NCBI RefSeq assembly: GCF_022201045.2
Contig: NC_068563.1
Coordinates: 9,672,001 to 9,736,000 of the forward strand
Direction: 5' to 3'
Source: Citrus sinensis
Lineage: Eukaryota > Streptophyta > Magnoliopsida > Sapindales > Rutaceae
DNA length: 64,000 nucleotides
The notes beneath the pieces are model-generated. The model was not told where the DNA came from. It searched no databases and saw only the letters and a program-made list of their open reading frames with translations. Made by a program: the position numbers and the translations under genes. This document shows, piece by piece, positions 1 to 12,472 of the stretch (its first letter is position 1; each line of letters opens with the position of its first letter).

Positions 1-2324
1 CCAAAGTGAGTTAAACATGTTTGTAAAGGATCATCACTAAGGTTTGAAACAAAAGTATCATCAACTAATGCTTCAATTAAATCCACATCAACAATTCCAT
101 CATCTGCACTGTGAGATTGTTTGGCAATGTTGAAGATGTTCAGCTCCATAGTCATGTTGCCGAAGGACAACTGCATATTTCCGGTCCTGCATTGAATGTG
201 AGCATCCGCAGTTGCCAAGAAAGGTCGGCCTAGAATAATGGGGATGTGCTTCCTTGAATCCTGTATTGGTTGAGTGTCAATTACAATGAAATCAACAGGA
301 AAATAGAACTTGTCTACCTGGATAAACACGTCCTCCACAATACCACAAGGTATTTTCGTGGACCGATCTGCAAGCTATAACACTACTGGAGTTGGGTGTA
401 ATTCTCCCAGTCCAAGTTTCACGAATACAGAGTAAGGCAAAAGATTTACACTAGCTCCTAAATCCAACAAAGCATTCTCAATTGTGTGGTTCCCTATGCT
501 ACATGAAATGGTAGGGGAGCCTGGGTCTTTGCATTTTAAAGGAATTTTATGTTGGAGGATAGAACTAACGTTTTCTGTTAAAAATGCCTTCTTTTGAACA
601 TGCATGTTTCTCTTTTTAGTACAAAGGTCTTTAAGAAACTTGGCATAAGATGGAACTTGTTTAATAGCATCAAGTAAAGGGATGTTAACACTTACCTGTT
701 TGAAGATTTCAAGAATCTCACCTGTGGATTTTCCCTTCTTGCCTTTAGCTAACCTATGGGGGAATGGAGCTTTGGGAACGTATTCTCGTGGGTTGATTTC
801 TTCTTTCTCCTCCAGTGATGAGTCGTCAACATTTATAGGTACAATTTGATTTTCTTTTTTCGCCGGCATCTCCACTTTGTTGTCGACTTCTTTTCCTTTT
901 CGCAAGGTCATGACTGCTTTGACCTCTCCATGCTGTTGTGGTGAACTAGTACTTGCTTCATGCACTCCTTTAGGGTTAGGCACTGGTTGACTTGGAAACT
1001 TGCCTTTCTCAACAGTCATTGCCAAGGTCTGAACTGAAGAAGCAAGTTGTCCCACCATCTTCTCGAGGCTTGAAACTGATTGAGCTTGTGAGTTGAAGCC
1101 TGCTCTCAACTCATTTCGTAGTCCATCAATGGTGCGGTTCTGTTGCTCAATCGTGGAGTGAGTAACATTCCTGAAATTCTGGAATGCATCCTCCCATGGT
1201 CTAGGTTGAGAGTGGTTCTGGTTCTGATTGTATGGTCTAAATGGTGGCTGAGAGGCTTGAGGATTTTGTGGAATTGGTGGAGCTGGAGCTGCTGGTCCGT
1301 TCTGTTGGAATCCTTGAGACCATGAAAAATTGGGGTGGTCTCTCCATCCAGGGTTATATGTGTTGGAGTATGGGTTGTAATTCGATGGTTTTCTCATTAC
1401 ACCTATGGCATTGGCTTGATCTGAGTATGAGTCATGGTCATGTGGCTCTGTTGATTTAGCAGTCGATAATGATGCTATTTGTCGAGAGAGACCTTCAATT
1501 ATCGCTTTGACTTCTTTAATTTCTGAACTTGATTCGCCAATGTGAACCTCATTTACTCCCTTAATTCTTCTAGTATTCCTGAGTGATCGACTCCGTTGTT
1601 GGGAATTATCCGCTTGTCGCTGGAAGAATTCCCAAATCTCTGATGCACTTTTTGACATTAGCTCTCCTCCACTTGTTGCCATTAACCATTCTTGCACATT
1701 CGGTAGTAATCCCTCCAAAAAGTATTGACATTGGTGCCATTTCTCGTACCCATGATGTGGACACTTCAAGAGTAGCCCATTGAATCGCTCCCATGTTTCG
1801 AAAAACTGCTCGTCTTCTCTTTGAGTAAACTCTGAGATTTCCCTGCGAATAGCATTGGTTTTATGCACTGGGAAATATTTATTTAAAAATTTTGTTACCA
1901 TTTGTTCCCATGATGTGATGCTATTAGCAGGTAAAGTATTTAACCATGAACGAGCTCTATCTTTTAAAGAAAATGGGAATAATCTAAGTTTAACATCATC
2001 GTCTGAAAAATTCTCGTATTTAAAAGTTTAACAAATAGCATGAAAATCATTCAGATGATTATATGGGTCCTCATTTTCTAGGCCATAAAATGTGGAGAGA
2101 CAATTTAGCACACTAGGTTTTAGTTCAAAGCTCCTAACAGTTACATTTGGGTATCTTATACATGATGTGCTCAAATTTGCTAAAGGACTGAAATAATCCT
2201 TAAATGGCCTCTCCTGTGGTTGCAAATCCATTTTATTTTTAATTTGTTTGTGTGTGCGAAGTGTTTTCTCAAGTTCAAGGTCTATAGGTTCAAGATTGGG
2301 TAATAATGACCTTCGACCATGCAT
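1..2324 (-). pseudogene. Athila-like Ty3/gypsy gag-protease, two nonsense codons, runs off the window
   Basis: One minus-strand frame runs from an ATG at 2324 to the left window edge. It encodes the capsid precursor (gag) and the start of the aspartic protease of an LTR retrotransposon. Landmarks are the capsid stretch containing NKYFPVHKTNA and KCPHHGYEKWHQ, a Gln/Pro-rich middle, and a protease active site reading DLGAS (DTGAS in textbook proteases; DLGAS is usual in plant Athila/Tat lineages). The frame is broken by TAA at 2028-2030 and TAG at 375-377. Both are one C-to-T change away from Gln codons. Beyond 375 the protease reading continues (ADRSTK, then a LGRPFLATADA stretch), so the only lesions seen are point mutations. 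Integrase and reverse transcriptase would lie to the left of the window. Start choice: the first ATG downstream of the primer-binding site in this frame. Confidence 0.85.
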
Positions 2325-2690
2325 GCAAAACAAATAAAATAAAAAAATAAAGATGGGAACAAAATAAATAAAAATAAAAAAGAGGGAGAAATTACGATAC
2401 TAACCTTATTACGCTATTAAAACCTTTCTATAAAATACACAAAAATAAATACGTGAAATAAATTAACTAAAAATAAATTAATAAGATAAACAAAAAAATT
2501 ACAAAGAAAAATAAATTGAAAATTAAATTACAGAATTTTAAAGAAGAGAAAAAGAAAAAAAAATACTAACCTTTAAATGTAGATTCACTTTTTTTTCTTT
2601 TCTCTTTTTTTTAAGAAAAAAAAATACAAGAAAATAATTTAAATGGAATTATTCACAAAAATTAATTCTATGAATTAAAATTACTTACCT

Positions 2691-2707
2691 CCCCGGCAAC
2701 GGCGCCA
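2691..2707 (-). promoter_or_regulatory. Retrotransposon primer-binding site (tRNA-Asp type)
   Basis: On the minus strand this reads TGGCGCCGTTGCCGGGG, complementary to the 3' end of plant tRNA-Asp including CCA. It lies 6 bp inside the LTR boundary and about 370 bp upstream of the gag ATG. A tRNA-Asp primer is typical of Athila-like Ty3/gypsy elements and agrees with the gag assignment. The 2325-2690 leader between it and gag is A/T-rich with no coding signal. Confidence 0.8.
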
Positions 2708-2713
2708 AAAACT

Positions 2714-4094
2714 TGTTGTGCAAATTTTAATGTACTCGCAAGCGCACGAATCTATTATAGTATAGACTAATGGTGACGAGTGTCGATCCCACGAGAAGGT
2801 GGATTTTAATTATGTGTATAGAATTAATTTTGTAAATGGGTTGTTGGATTTATGGTGGAAATGATTTGGAATATGCTAAGACTTAAATTAAAATGGCGAG
2901 AATAAATTCTAAAATTGGAATTGCAATGGAGAGAATAAATTGAAGAGAAAATCTATTAAATTGACGTACTTGGGTATCTGGATCCGTATCAACATGCATC
3001 ATGGGCTAAATAATCCGTATTAATGCCAATTAAATCATGAGGGGGGAATCCACACCTCATGAACCACGCTCTAATCAATATGGTGCCAAGGGCTTATCGT
3101 GCCAAATAATAATAACCTTATACTAGAGAGCCGGTGTAACCAAGGCGGTATCTAGACAAGACTATTATTATTTGTCGACGAGAAGTCAAAACATCCACAA
3201 AAATTAGAGGGGAAGAGAAAATAAATTTACCAAATTAAGCCCATGACACATGTTGAGACTTCACCTTCAACCCAAGCTTGAAAGAAAATTAGCCACTCAT
3301 AGTTGAACTAGGGGCAAAATGGAAATTTATTAAAATACAAAGAAAATACAAGATGGAGAAGGAATTACAGAAAATGGATCCCAAAAATGGATTCAGAAAT
3401 ATCAAATTAGGGGGGGGAGGCCCCCTTTTTATAGATACATGGAGTAAATCATGGCCATCAGATTAAAAACAGTTTGGACGCTCAGGATTGCGCCACGTCA
3501 TCAGTCAACGGTTTGACCACGTGGATGAACAGTAATACGGTTTGACTCGGATGAACAGTAACGCGGTTTGACTTGGGTGAACAGTAACGCGGTTTGGTTG
3601 AAAATAATCCTGTGTGATGCATGTACCGTACGCGAGATTTTTCATCCACTGATATGCTGCCACGTCACCATCAACAGTACATAAGAATTTTAGCCCAACA
3701 AGATCGTGACAACTCATCAGTCAATGCCACATCATCGGTCAATGCCACGTCATCGATCCGTCTATGTGAACAGTGTTGTGAACAGTAACGTAGTTAGTAC
3801 CGTACACGTGAATAGTACCATACATATGAATAGTGCCATTTTTCCTTTTATGCTCCTCCTAAGGTTTTCGACCGTCCTGAGTTCAAAAGCGATGTCCGTT
3901 TTGCCGTCTGATCTCTCTTTTATTGTGAAATGACTATAATGCCCCTAAAATACATAAAATACTTAATTAAAATAAAACACATGTAATTAAATCACAAGAA
4001 GGTTAAATACATAAAAGTAAGGGTTGTTAGTAAAACTTGAAATGTAAAATGACGGTTTTCTCCTTTATAAATATGCATTTTCTAACACTCAACA
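2714..4094 (-). repeat. 5' LTR of the Athila-like element
   Basis: The LTR starts next to the primer-binding site with TGTTG (plus strand) and probably ends at CAACA near 4090-4094, or at CTAACA at 4086, giving about 1.38 kb. The minus strand has a TATA box (CTATAAAA, 3427-3434), which puts about 650 bp of U3 before it and about 700 bp of R/U5 after it. Near its 3' end it carries the GTGGGATCGA motif common in LTRs of this lineage. The outer end has not been confirmed by a target-site duplication, because the partner LTR is off-window. Confidence 0.65.
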
Positions 4095-4710
4095 ATTTCA
4101 ATTGAAGAACATAACCTAGGTTAAATAATCCGAGCTTGTGTGTTTATTGCCTAGATCAACCTAATATCTTTCTCTATTTAATGCTTCCATTATCTTAAAT
4201 TTAAAGAGCTTGTTTTAAATTATTTAATGGTTAGAGATTAGGTGAAGAGCTTATTTTGCCTAACGACACACTAAGGAAAGGTTGAGACTAACAGAGCTTA
4301 TTGTTGTCTACGGTTGATAGTCTTAATATAAATTGATAATAGAATTGATATATTATGTGCATGTTTGGTGGTGGCGAATGATCCTTTAACCAAAGTTTTC
4401 ATTATTATTATTTCTTTCTCCTTTAATTAGAGTTTTTATTAAATTCTTGTTCGTAGTTTTAATTTCTTTACTTCTTACTATTTAGTTAAAAATTCATAAA
4501 CCCCCTTTTTATTTATAATTGGCATTTTCTTTAGTTAGATTAATTTATATTAATATTACTATTATTATTACTACTATTATTTTATTTTAAATCTTGCTTT
4601 AGAGTTGATAATAAATATAACTACATAGTCTTTGTGGGATCGATCCTTACTCGCTCTGTACTAATTATTTATATTAGTGGTAAGGTTTTAAATTTGGTGC
4701 ACCTTAATGA
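4095..4710 (+). repeat. LTR-like fragment, plus orientation
   Basis: This stretch has no coding signal. It ends with TTGTGGGATCGATCCTTACT (4634-4653) followed by a stem-like TACTAATT...TATTAGTGG stretch. That resembles, in opposite orientation, the U5 end of the neighbouring Athila-type LTR. It is probably the remnant of a second, diverged LTR. The boundaries are approximate. Confidence 0.35.
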
Positions 4711-4718
4711 CACTATCA

Positions 4719-4952
4719 TGCAAATATTTTATATTTGACAATCCCATTAGTTCCTTTCTTAGTACTTCGAACCTTCCCAAAAAACCCTTCTTATTTACCA
4801 TAGGCTTCGTAAAATACAAACATTTCTTCATTACTAGCAAATAACATTCCAACTATTGACTCATATTTTTTTGGTTGCACAATTCCAACTGCATTGTCAG
4901 CTCCTGTTTCTTCTAACTCTTCAAATGCATGCCCATTTTCCAAATTCTCCAT
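4719..4952 (-). pseudogene. FAR1/FRS-like N-terminal exon relic
   Basis: A minus-strand ATG at 4952 opens a frame of 53 codons ending in TAA at 4791-4793. Reading through that stop, the homology-like pattern continues (EGFFGKVRSTKKGTNG, then VKYKIFA) to a TGA at 4716-4718. The layout, acidic leader, VGMLFASNEEMFVFYEAYGK, then a basic stretch and a VKY motif, matches the start of the FAR1 DNA-binding domain of FAR1-related (MULE-transposase-derived) proteins. The Cys/His zinc ligands of the domain are absent because the frame ends first. No transposase domain is seen nearby. I infer a decayed FRS gene fragment or a piece of a MULE element. Confidence 0.5.
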
Positions 4953-5030
4953 TTCTACAAAATAATTAACATTTGCATTAAGAATAAGTAATTATAAATT
5001 TGTATTACATTTTTGTCCAATAACAAAAAT

Positions 5031-5515
5031 CCTAACAATTTAAATATATGAAACACATCGACTAATTTTTTATAAATTTATTCCATTATTTCCAACTATC
5101 TAAATTTAAAAAAAAATTCTAACAATTTAAATATATAAAACACATCAAAATATTGTTCTAAATTTAATCGATTACTTTCTAACAATTTAAATTAAAAAAA
5201 TCCTAACAATTTAAATATATAAAATGCATCCACAATTTTTTATAATTTATTCCATTATTTCCAGCAATTAAAATAAAAAAAATCCAACAATTTAAATATA
5301 TAAAACACATCCAAAAATTGTTATAAATTTAATCCAGTACTTTTTATCAATTCAAACTAAAAAATATATATAACAATTCATAACAATTTAAACATATAAA
5401 ACGCACGCATCCAAGAATTTTTACAAATTTAATCCTTCACTTTCTAACAATTTAAACTGAAAAAAATTCTAACAACTTAAATATATAGAACACAACCAAA
5501 AATTAATTTTATTTT
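5031..5515. repeat. Degenerate tandem array, ~87-bp unit, about six copies
   Basis: The phrase CTAACAATTTAAATATAT recurs with variation at about 5031, 5117, 5201, 5281, 5379 and 5467 (spacing 80-98 bp). Each is followed by an 'AAACACATCCAAAAATT' and 'AATTTAATCC' pattern. It is AT-rich and lies just upstream (in the minus sense) of the FAR1-like relic. Confidence 0.75.
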
Positions 5516-6016
5516 AATGTAATGGGAAAGTGAAAGTTAGCAATTATCCCGCTACAATTTCATCAATGTTGTTGGTGTGTAGTCTTTGGTACCATGAATG
5601 CAGATCTTCGGATAATGGCCACTGATTTTACTTCAATTTTCTTTTATTAATGCAAATGCAACTATGAGTTCGTCAGTTTGGCTTCGTCGAGTTTGAGGAA
5701 TAATGACGATTTTAGCTTTTGTCATTACTTTTTTATTTTATCATTTACTTTTCGTTACTTTTGATTCTCTTTTCATTATTTTAATATTTTTTTTCATATT
5801 CTATCATCCCTTTGTCTTCCCTTTGTTCATTTAGCACGATTCTTCCCTTACATATTATTTGCTTACAATATTAATCCAATCAAAAGTGGATTAAGCTGAT
5901 TAATAAGAGAGCTTCTTATTAATAATAATAATAAGAAGACACAAAATTAATATAACCAATGATAAAGTGCTTTATTGGCTATAAACTATATATACATATA
6001 CATATATGATGTGGGG
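5516..6016. other. Intergenic, 3' flank of the P450 gene
   Basis: AT-rich with no coding signal. A perfect 27-bp palindromic run of CTTCTTATTAAT type lies at about 5910-5937. The P450 poly(A) signal could lie in the AATAAT/AATAAG runs there, but none is distinctive. Confidence 0.5.
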
Positions 6017-7573
6017 CTAAATGGCCATAGGGACAGCACGAAGGGGTTGAGCCTTCTGTAAGGTTATACCAAATTTCTCTTCCATGTCCATCTTCTCATC
6101 TTCAAGCTTCCAATCAAAAGAGTTAATAAGTGAACCTAACATTATATGTAACATTCTGATTGCCAATGGCAAACCAGGACAAATGCGTCGCCCAGCTCCA
6201 AAGGGGATTAGCTCAAAATTGCGGCCTTTGACATCAAGATCTGATCCCAAGAACCTTTCGGGCATGAAAATGAGAGGGTTGTCCCATGTGCTTTCATCTC
6301 TGCCAATAGCCCACGCATTGACTAAAACTTTTGAACCTTTTTGCACTGTGAAGCCAGCGATCTCTACGTCTGTTGAGGCTTTACGGGGGAGAAATAAGGG
6401 AGCTACTGGGTGCAACCTGAAGGTTTCTTTGAGTACTGCTTGTAGATAAGGTAATCGAGTGATGTCTGATTCCTCAAGTGGTTTGCCCCTGCCAATTGTT
6501 TGTTCCAGCTCCAATCTTGCTTTTGATAAAGCCTCTGGGCTATGGAGTAGCTCTGCCATCGCCCATTCCAATGTGCTCGAGGTTGTGTCAGCCCCCGCAA
6601 CAAACAAATCCTGTCATATAAAATTTTATTAGATAACTTGAAATTTGTGCAAGAAAGGAAACAAAATAAACAATACCAAAAGCAAATGTTTGATGTCATT
6701 TCCATCAATCTCCACACTCTTGTCTTGGCTAATATTGAGAAGAGTATCCAGCAAATCTGAAGATTCGGTACTAGTATTGTAACCATGTTCTTGTCTTTGA
6801 TCCAGTCTTTGATCAATCAAGCGATCAAAGACCTCAAATATCTTGCTGTAATGAATTGTCATGCGACGCCTTATCCCCTGCAGGTCAAGCTTTTTAAGCA
6901 GAGGAAAATTGTCGGACAGATTAGGCTTTCCTAGTTCTGTCATGATACCCCAAACTATATCCTTAAACTCTTGCGCAGTGGGATCAACCAAATCGACGGA
7001 AAAAATTGTGTTGGATAACACATTAAGTGAAGTATTGAAAACAGCTTGGCCAATCACTATTGCTTGCCCCACACGGCAATTTTCTTCAACATAAGCAAGT
7101 AGATGCTTGATTTTCTTGCGCCGGATGTCTTCATTGGCATCAAGTTTGTGACTAGAGAAAATATGTAAGTTGCATATTTTTCGTAGATTTTTCCACGGTG
7201 TTGAGACAGGAAGCCAGACCATCCCAATTTCTTGGTGATTGTAGGAACAGGCTGCATCCGGGACCATCCGGTTACAGAATGATGAATCATGATTTTGAAG
7301 GATAGCTTTTGCCATGCTTGCTGAAGAAACCACTACGGTGGTTACCTGGCCAAATTTTAGAGTCATTATGGGGCCATGAATCTTGGCAAGCTTGGCTAGT
7401 GACTTGTGCGGTTTGTCACCAAGTTCGAGGAGGTTTCCAATCACTGGATAAGGCGTAGGCCCCGGCGGCTGCTGTTCGGATCCTGCTTTGCGTCTCTTGT
7501 AAAAGGAACTCAAAGCCATCACAAAAAGCCAAGTGAATAGAAGCCATAATATGCAGCTTAACGTATGATCCAT
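6017..7573 (-). CDS. Cytochrome P450, CYP76-like monooxygenase (two exons)
   Basis: Exon 1 is 7573-6677 and exon 2 is 6610-6017, joined across a 66-bp phase-0 intron (GTATTG...GACAG), giving 496 aa, the normal length for the family. Visible parts: an N-terminal membrane anchor (residues 7-25) with KRRK after it; the proline-rich hinge PPGPTPYPVIGN (36-47); the C-helix WKNLR (127-131); the I-helix oxygen-binding AGADTTS (304-310), exactly at the intron as in most A-type plant P450s; ExxR as ETFR (361-364); PERF (416-419); and the heme loop FGAGRRICPG with Cys443. All catalytic motifs are intact, so it should be an ER-anchored, CPR-dependent monooxygenase. The sequence style is CYP76 (geraniol 8-hydroxylase-like); the substrate cannot be read from the sequence. 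Another in-frame ATG at 7588 would add five residues. I prefer 7573 because a TATA-like box lies at 7606-7612. Confidence 0.9.
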
Positions 7574-7605
7574 CTTTAAAACTCTCATTAACAATCGATC
7601 ACTAT

Positions 7606-7612
7606 CTTTATA
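7606..7612 (-). promoter_or_regulatory. Possible TATA box of the P450 gene
   Basis: TATAAAG on the minus strand, about 35 bp upstream of the preferred start codon. This would imply a very short 5' leader and would exclude the ATG at 7588. No other convincing TATA is seen in the next 100 bp. Confidence 0.4.
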
Positions 7613-10600
7613 GAGAGGACTTTAGTATTGGTTTACTCGTTTCTTTGTCATTTAACTAGCATTTCAAATAAAACGGCCAGAATTTGCCACTACGCATTTA
7701 CTTGATATCTCCATCTCATAGTTTTCGTAAACCCACCCGTTTTTCAGAAAATAGTTACAAAAAGTGCACAATGTTTTTAAAATTTTCAAATAAAGAAGAA
7801 TTTTGAAGAATTAATTAATTAAATCTATCTTAGTTTACTTTTTTAGACTTATTTTTTTATTATATTTGATTACAAAGATGTTTTGGCATCAGTTTGAATT
7901 GAGTATTTTATCCTTATAAAGTAAAACTAATAAGAATTTACTTTTACTTCAATATTTTTCTAATTTTATACAAAACTCATTGTTTCTAATACTACCTTAT
8001 TAGCATGATTATTAATCTTTAATTAAACTAACATAATGTATGTATATCACAATACTCATGTAATAAGTTATTAGATTGTTAAATTTATGTAATTCACAAG
8101 TAAGGATAGTGAAAATTTAGATTTCATTTAAAAATATTAGATTATAAGTCACAAAATTAAATACCTAAACTATTAGATACAATAACTCATGTTTATTGGG
8201 ATAATTTGGTTGTTTTGTAGTGTATCATAAAATGATAAAATAAAACTTATCTTAAAGTTTATGATCAAAATGGTCAAAGAAACCTAAGAAAAAAATTAAT
8301 AGAAGGATTTAATTGATTAATAATACAAAACCTTTTATTAATTTGTAGTTATTAAAAAAATTGAGCTCATTGTAATTATTTTTTAAAAGTGGGTTGGATT
8401 ACAAAAATAGTGGGTTGGAAATATCTCCACCCATATGTAAAACTTGAAATAACAAAGGATCATTTTAATCCTTTACTAAATCCTTTATGAAAACTCATTT
8501 GATATTTTAATTCAACTGTTGAGATAATGCAACTTGGTTAGTGCCATTGTGTTGAGAAATTAATTTTCTCTAAACTCGGAAAATGAGAGTTGACAATTCG
8601 CATGCGTTTTGCAGGAAGAAGTTTAGCTAGTTTCACTTAATTTGAAAGTTTGCAGGGCTTTAAATGTCCACTCCAAAGAAGAAATTTAGCTAATTTCATT
8701 TCAAGGTTTTAACTGGCATAAAATGTTCAATAAAATAGTGCTTTTGCCATTATTATTATTTTTTAATTTAGGAATAATGATACTTGGCCGAAGCCCTGAT
8801 AGACTGGCGACATAAACGCTGTTATTGTGCGTGCACAGTGCACCATTTTCGTATGCTACAATGAAACTGTTTGTTGCATAATCATTCTATTTCTGTTACC
8901 CTCCGGTACTCTTTAGATCAAATATCATTATTCTTTTTTCGTTTAATAAGCTCAGCCACAAATTCATTGTGTGGCTAATCGTGTAAGCTAGTTTCAAACG
9001 TTTCAAATTTTCTATTTTGAATGATGCTTTTAACTTTCTTGCAAACGAAAGTATGCATGAGTTTAAAATGCTGGCAACGATTTCTTGGCTGTTCTGCGTG
9101 CACGTACGACGATGCTACACCGTAGGTAAAATTTGTGGACAATGATGGTTGCAACTGTTGCAAGTTACCAAAGGGCTAATTTGGTGATTGCAAGGTCAGA
9201 CTTGATTTGGTCCCTTTTTTATGGGTCAATAAGCGGGCACCGACTTCTCTGAATTGATAGCAATGGAAGGAAACTTGGCAGAAGAGGAACGGAAATGTAA
9301 TGATCAAATGTATTTTGTCAAAATGAAACTAGATGATGACGAATTTAATACACCTGCTCTTGAAAACGCAAAGGCATCAAAATTTCAAAAATCTTCCTCC
9401 AAGACAAAATACTGGGGTTAACAATTACTTAGGAATTAGAAGTGCACCTACGTCATTGCAGCAGGTTGATGAATATAAGATGAACACATTTGAAGTTGAG
9501 CACCCTTCAATTTGTGGCCTAGCTGTAACACAAATCCTGTAAAATATGTTCTCGTAGTACACTAATAGAATGCAATGGTAGATTTACTTGAAATAAGAAT
9601 AGGTTAGAATCAGAATGAGTTAGATCTGAATGGATTAGAATCACGACGAAGAGTGATAATTAGAATAAATTATTTACTTGAGTTACAAAAATTGTAATCA
9701 GTATCAATAGTATTTTTCTTGATGTGTTTACTTTATCTTATAGTTGGAATGGATTATCAACAAATTACAAAAAAATTTCCTTAGTTAAAATCATATATTT
9801 TTTACTAATAAAATAAAGACGTAAACTTTTTTAAAGGGAAATATATGTACTATTATATTAATATTATTTTTGTTGTTACTTCTATTATTACTATTTTCTT
9901 TGAGGGTAAAAATGTCAATTCAAAAAATAAAATTTTATTCTATAAAAAGATGAAAATGAGATTTTTCATTTCACATTCCTAATTTTATGGAGCCCACAAA
10001 TTTGACTCCGATTATGGATTGTATTTTCGGAAAAGAAACATCATCAATCAATCAATCCAATACCTAATTCCAATTTCTCATTCCCATAAGATAACGCACC
10101 ATAAAGTAGGAAACAATCAGAGACGTTTCACACGGAGTTGGAAAATTTTCATTCCACAGTTGAAAATTCAACTACACAAATGCAATTATATATCAACCTG
10201 ATTCCAAAAACAAAGAAAAAAATTAAGGAAAATTAATTAGAAAATTACAGAGCATTTATTGTGTGTCTCTTTAATTACCATTAATTACGTGCAAACCCAA
10301 AATTCATGAGATTAATATCAATTTGTACAAGCTCAGGACTCAACAGTCATCTGATGACCACGGATCACTCACTGATGACCAGCGGATGCCTAGGGTGATC
10401 GATCCTCAACATGACGAAAACTCCTTCGCTTATAAGGCAATCATCCATGCCTTCTAGGTACAGAAATTATAAGTGCAACCCAATTTGCCCTCATCTTTAA
10501 AATAAAAAATAAGGGATAAATTAAAGTTTTCAACACTTTTAAGAGATAAATTAATATGATCCTTCTATTTGGGATGACTTAAAATTTACCTTAGATATGA

Positions 10601-10800
10601 TAACATTTATTGAGGAGCATATAATATATGCATATTTTTTACTCTTATTTATATATTTATTAGTTATTTTTATTAATTATTTTTAGTTAATTGAATTATT
10701 TAATGAACAGAAAAATAATTGGAGATTATGGATAAAAAGTGCATGACCAATTTGGGAAGCATGAGAGATAAATTGTTTTTGGGAGCAATCGGGCCAACTT
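7613..10800. other. Intergenic, AT-rich
   Basis: No supportable gene. Short open frames at 8975-9163, 9333-9542 and 10019-10201 have no recognisable motif. 9585-10150 contains GATTAGAATCAGAATGAG-type phrases and ATTCCAATTTCTCATTCC near the other end, weakly suggesting an old non-autonomous DNA element, but I could not fix termini. 10335-10390 holds three GATGACC phrases in a GC-richer patch. Confidence 0.4.
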
Positions 10801-12041
10801 ACACGTGGAATTCAAGGCTAAATAACCAAAATTTAACTGGTTGCAAATCTAAATCACGCATGCACGTGAATGGCTTAAAGAATATGGAAATAAACTTGGC
10901 TTTTTTAAAGTCGGTTAGCTTATGTTATTAATAGTTTTCCGTATCGACTTTAAATAAAGAATGATAGTATTTTTTTTTTTTAAAGATAAGAAAGAGTATA
11001 TTTAAATGTGTTAATAAAAAGAAAAGTATAATTTAAAGTATGATTAAAAGGTATATAAATATAAGGAATGTTTTTAAAATTATTAGACAGTATATTTTCC
11101 TTTTAAATACAGTGATATAGATGAGATGAGATATATGCCTTTGGGGCTCGTGTGAACATATGGCCCAAAGCCTCTATGTGTGTTCAGTATTTACGGCCCG
11201 TCTGAGTGCACACAAAGGCTTTGGTCCAAATATAGTCCTTTGTCCTTTGGGGACCAATTTAAGCATGCGCAAATATGATAAGATATGAGATAACATTTCC
11301 CTATCTACCCGTTGTAACTCTAGGGCATAAGATTCCCCGATTGCCCATCGGTCGAGGTCCAGGTATGCCGAAATTATTCTCCTAGATACTTGTTTAGTGA
11401 CAGTTTTCAAAATTTTATATTTGAGATTACAGTGTATTATGATTTCCTTAATTTTTATGTGGTATTATATATTATGTTCATGTCAGTTTATGATTTATAA
11501 TTAAATTAATTATTTAAGTTTCTTATGGTAATTTGGTAAAATTATTCACTGAAATGAAATAATTATTTTGAGGAAAATCTATTTTTAAAAAACTACTATT
11601 CACTCACTGAGTTTTATATTCACTCTGTTTTTATTGTATTTTCCCCCCATAGGAGACTTGCAGGTACAACAGTCAACTCAACAATGATAGTTATTTTTAA
11701 AATTATGGCCACATGATGGTGCCAGGGGTCTTAGATGTTTTTTGTTGGGATATTTCGGATTGCATAATTTTGTTATAATTTGTGATTAAAGATAACCTAT
11801 TGTATTTTAACATTAGATGTTTGGATGACATTTGATATTTTGATTGAGGAAGTTGTTGTAGAGGTTGGTTGAATATTGAGCAATTTTGGGAGTGTTTGTT
11901 ATATAATTTGCAAGTGTGGGAATGTCTTAATTATAGGAGAGACTATGCCTAATTTTCGGTAGAATCCTTAGATATTAGATTTATTATCAATTCAGTTAGA
12001 CGAGTTTACATAGACTCACTCTAGGGGTTCGGGGTGGTTCA
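10800..12041 (+). repeat. Diverged LTR-like relic, plus orientation
   Basis: This contains TATATAAATA at 11051, a TATTCACTCACTGAGTTTTA stretch at about 11598, the GGAGACTTGCAGGTACAACA phrase at about 11652, and an end reading GGGGTTCGGGGTGGTTCA at 12041. The same order of motifs is found, reversed, in the solo LTR at 30226-31694 (GAGCCGCAAACTCAC and GGGTGGGTCGTGTCA). The 5' boundary is uncertain and no target-site duplication was found. Confidence 0.5.
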
Positions 12042-12082
12042 TTTTAGTTATAGCTATAGGATTTAATCAAATGAGTGACTTA

Positions 12083-12469
12083 GGCTCCATTTAATATACC
12101 TTTTTGAATAAAACTTATTTTGGGTAGATTTTATTTTTTATTGTTATTTGGTTGTCGATCAAAACTTTTATTAAAAACTGTAAATTATTTAATTGGTAAT
12201 TTATTTAAAATTATATTATGAAAACTGAAAAGAATGAAATAAGATTATAAAATAAGTAAAAGATATTTTAAATATTTTAACATTTTAAAAAAACTTTTCA
12301 CCACTACTCCAAAAAACCCAAAATCTGAACTTTTCTAATAGAGTCAAAATAAATTAATTAATCTTCAAAAACTCTACTCAATCAATAACTAAACAAAAAT
12401 AAAATAAAAAGAGCTTATCGAACTAAATAAACACTTATGGCCATCAGATGCGCCATACTAAACAGGCAC
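12083..12469. mobile_element. Tourist-like MITE (387 bp)
   Basis: The element is flanked by TTA on both sides (12080-12082 and 12470-12472), the PIF/Harbinger target. The termini are GGCTCCATTTAATATACC and, inverted at the right end, GTGCCTGTTTAGTATGGC, which match imperfectly. It has no coding capacity. Confidence 0.5.
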
Positions 12470-12472
12470 TTA

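Noticed and set aside
2691..2707. tRNA-Asp gene
   Set aside because: Only the 3' 17 nt of a tRNA are present and they lie at an LTR edge; this is a primer-binding site.
7720..8420. MITE bounded by ACCCACCCG and GTGGGTTGG
   Set aside because: Terminal match is under 10 bp and no flanking duplication was found.
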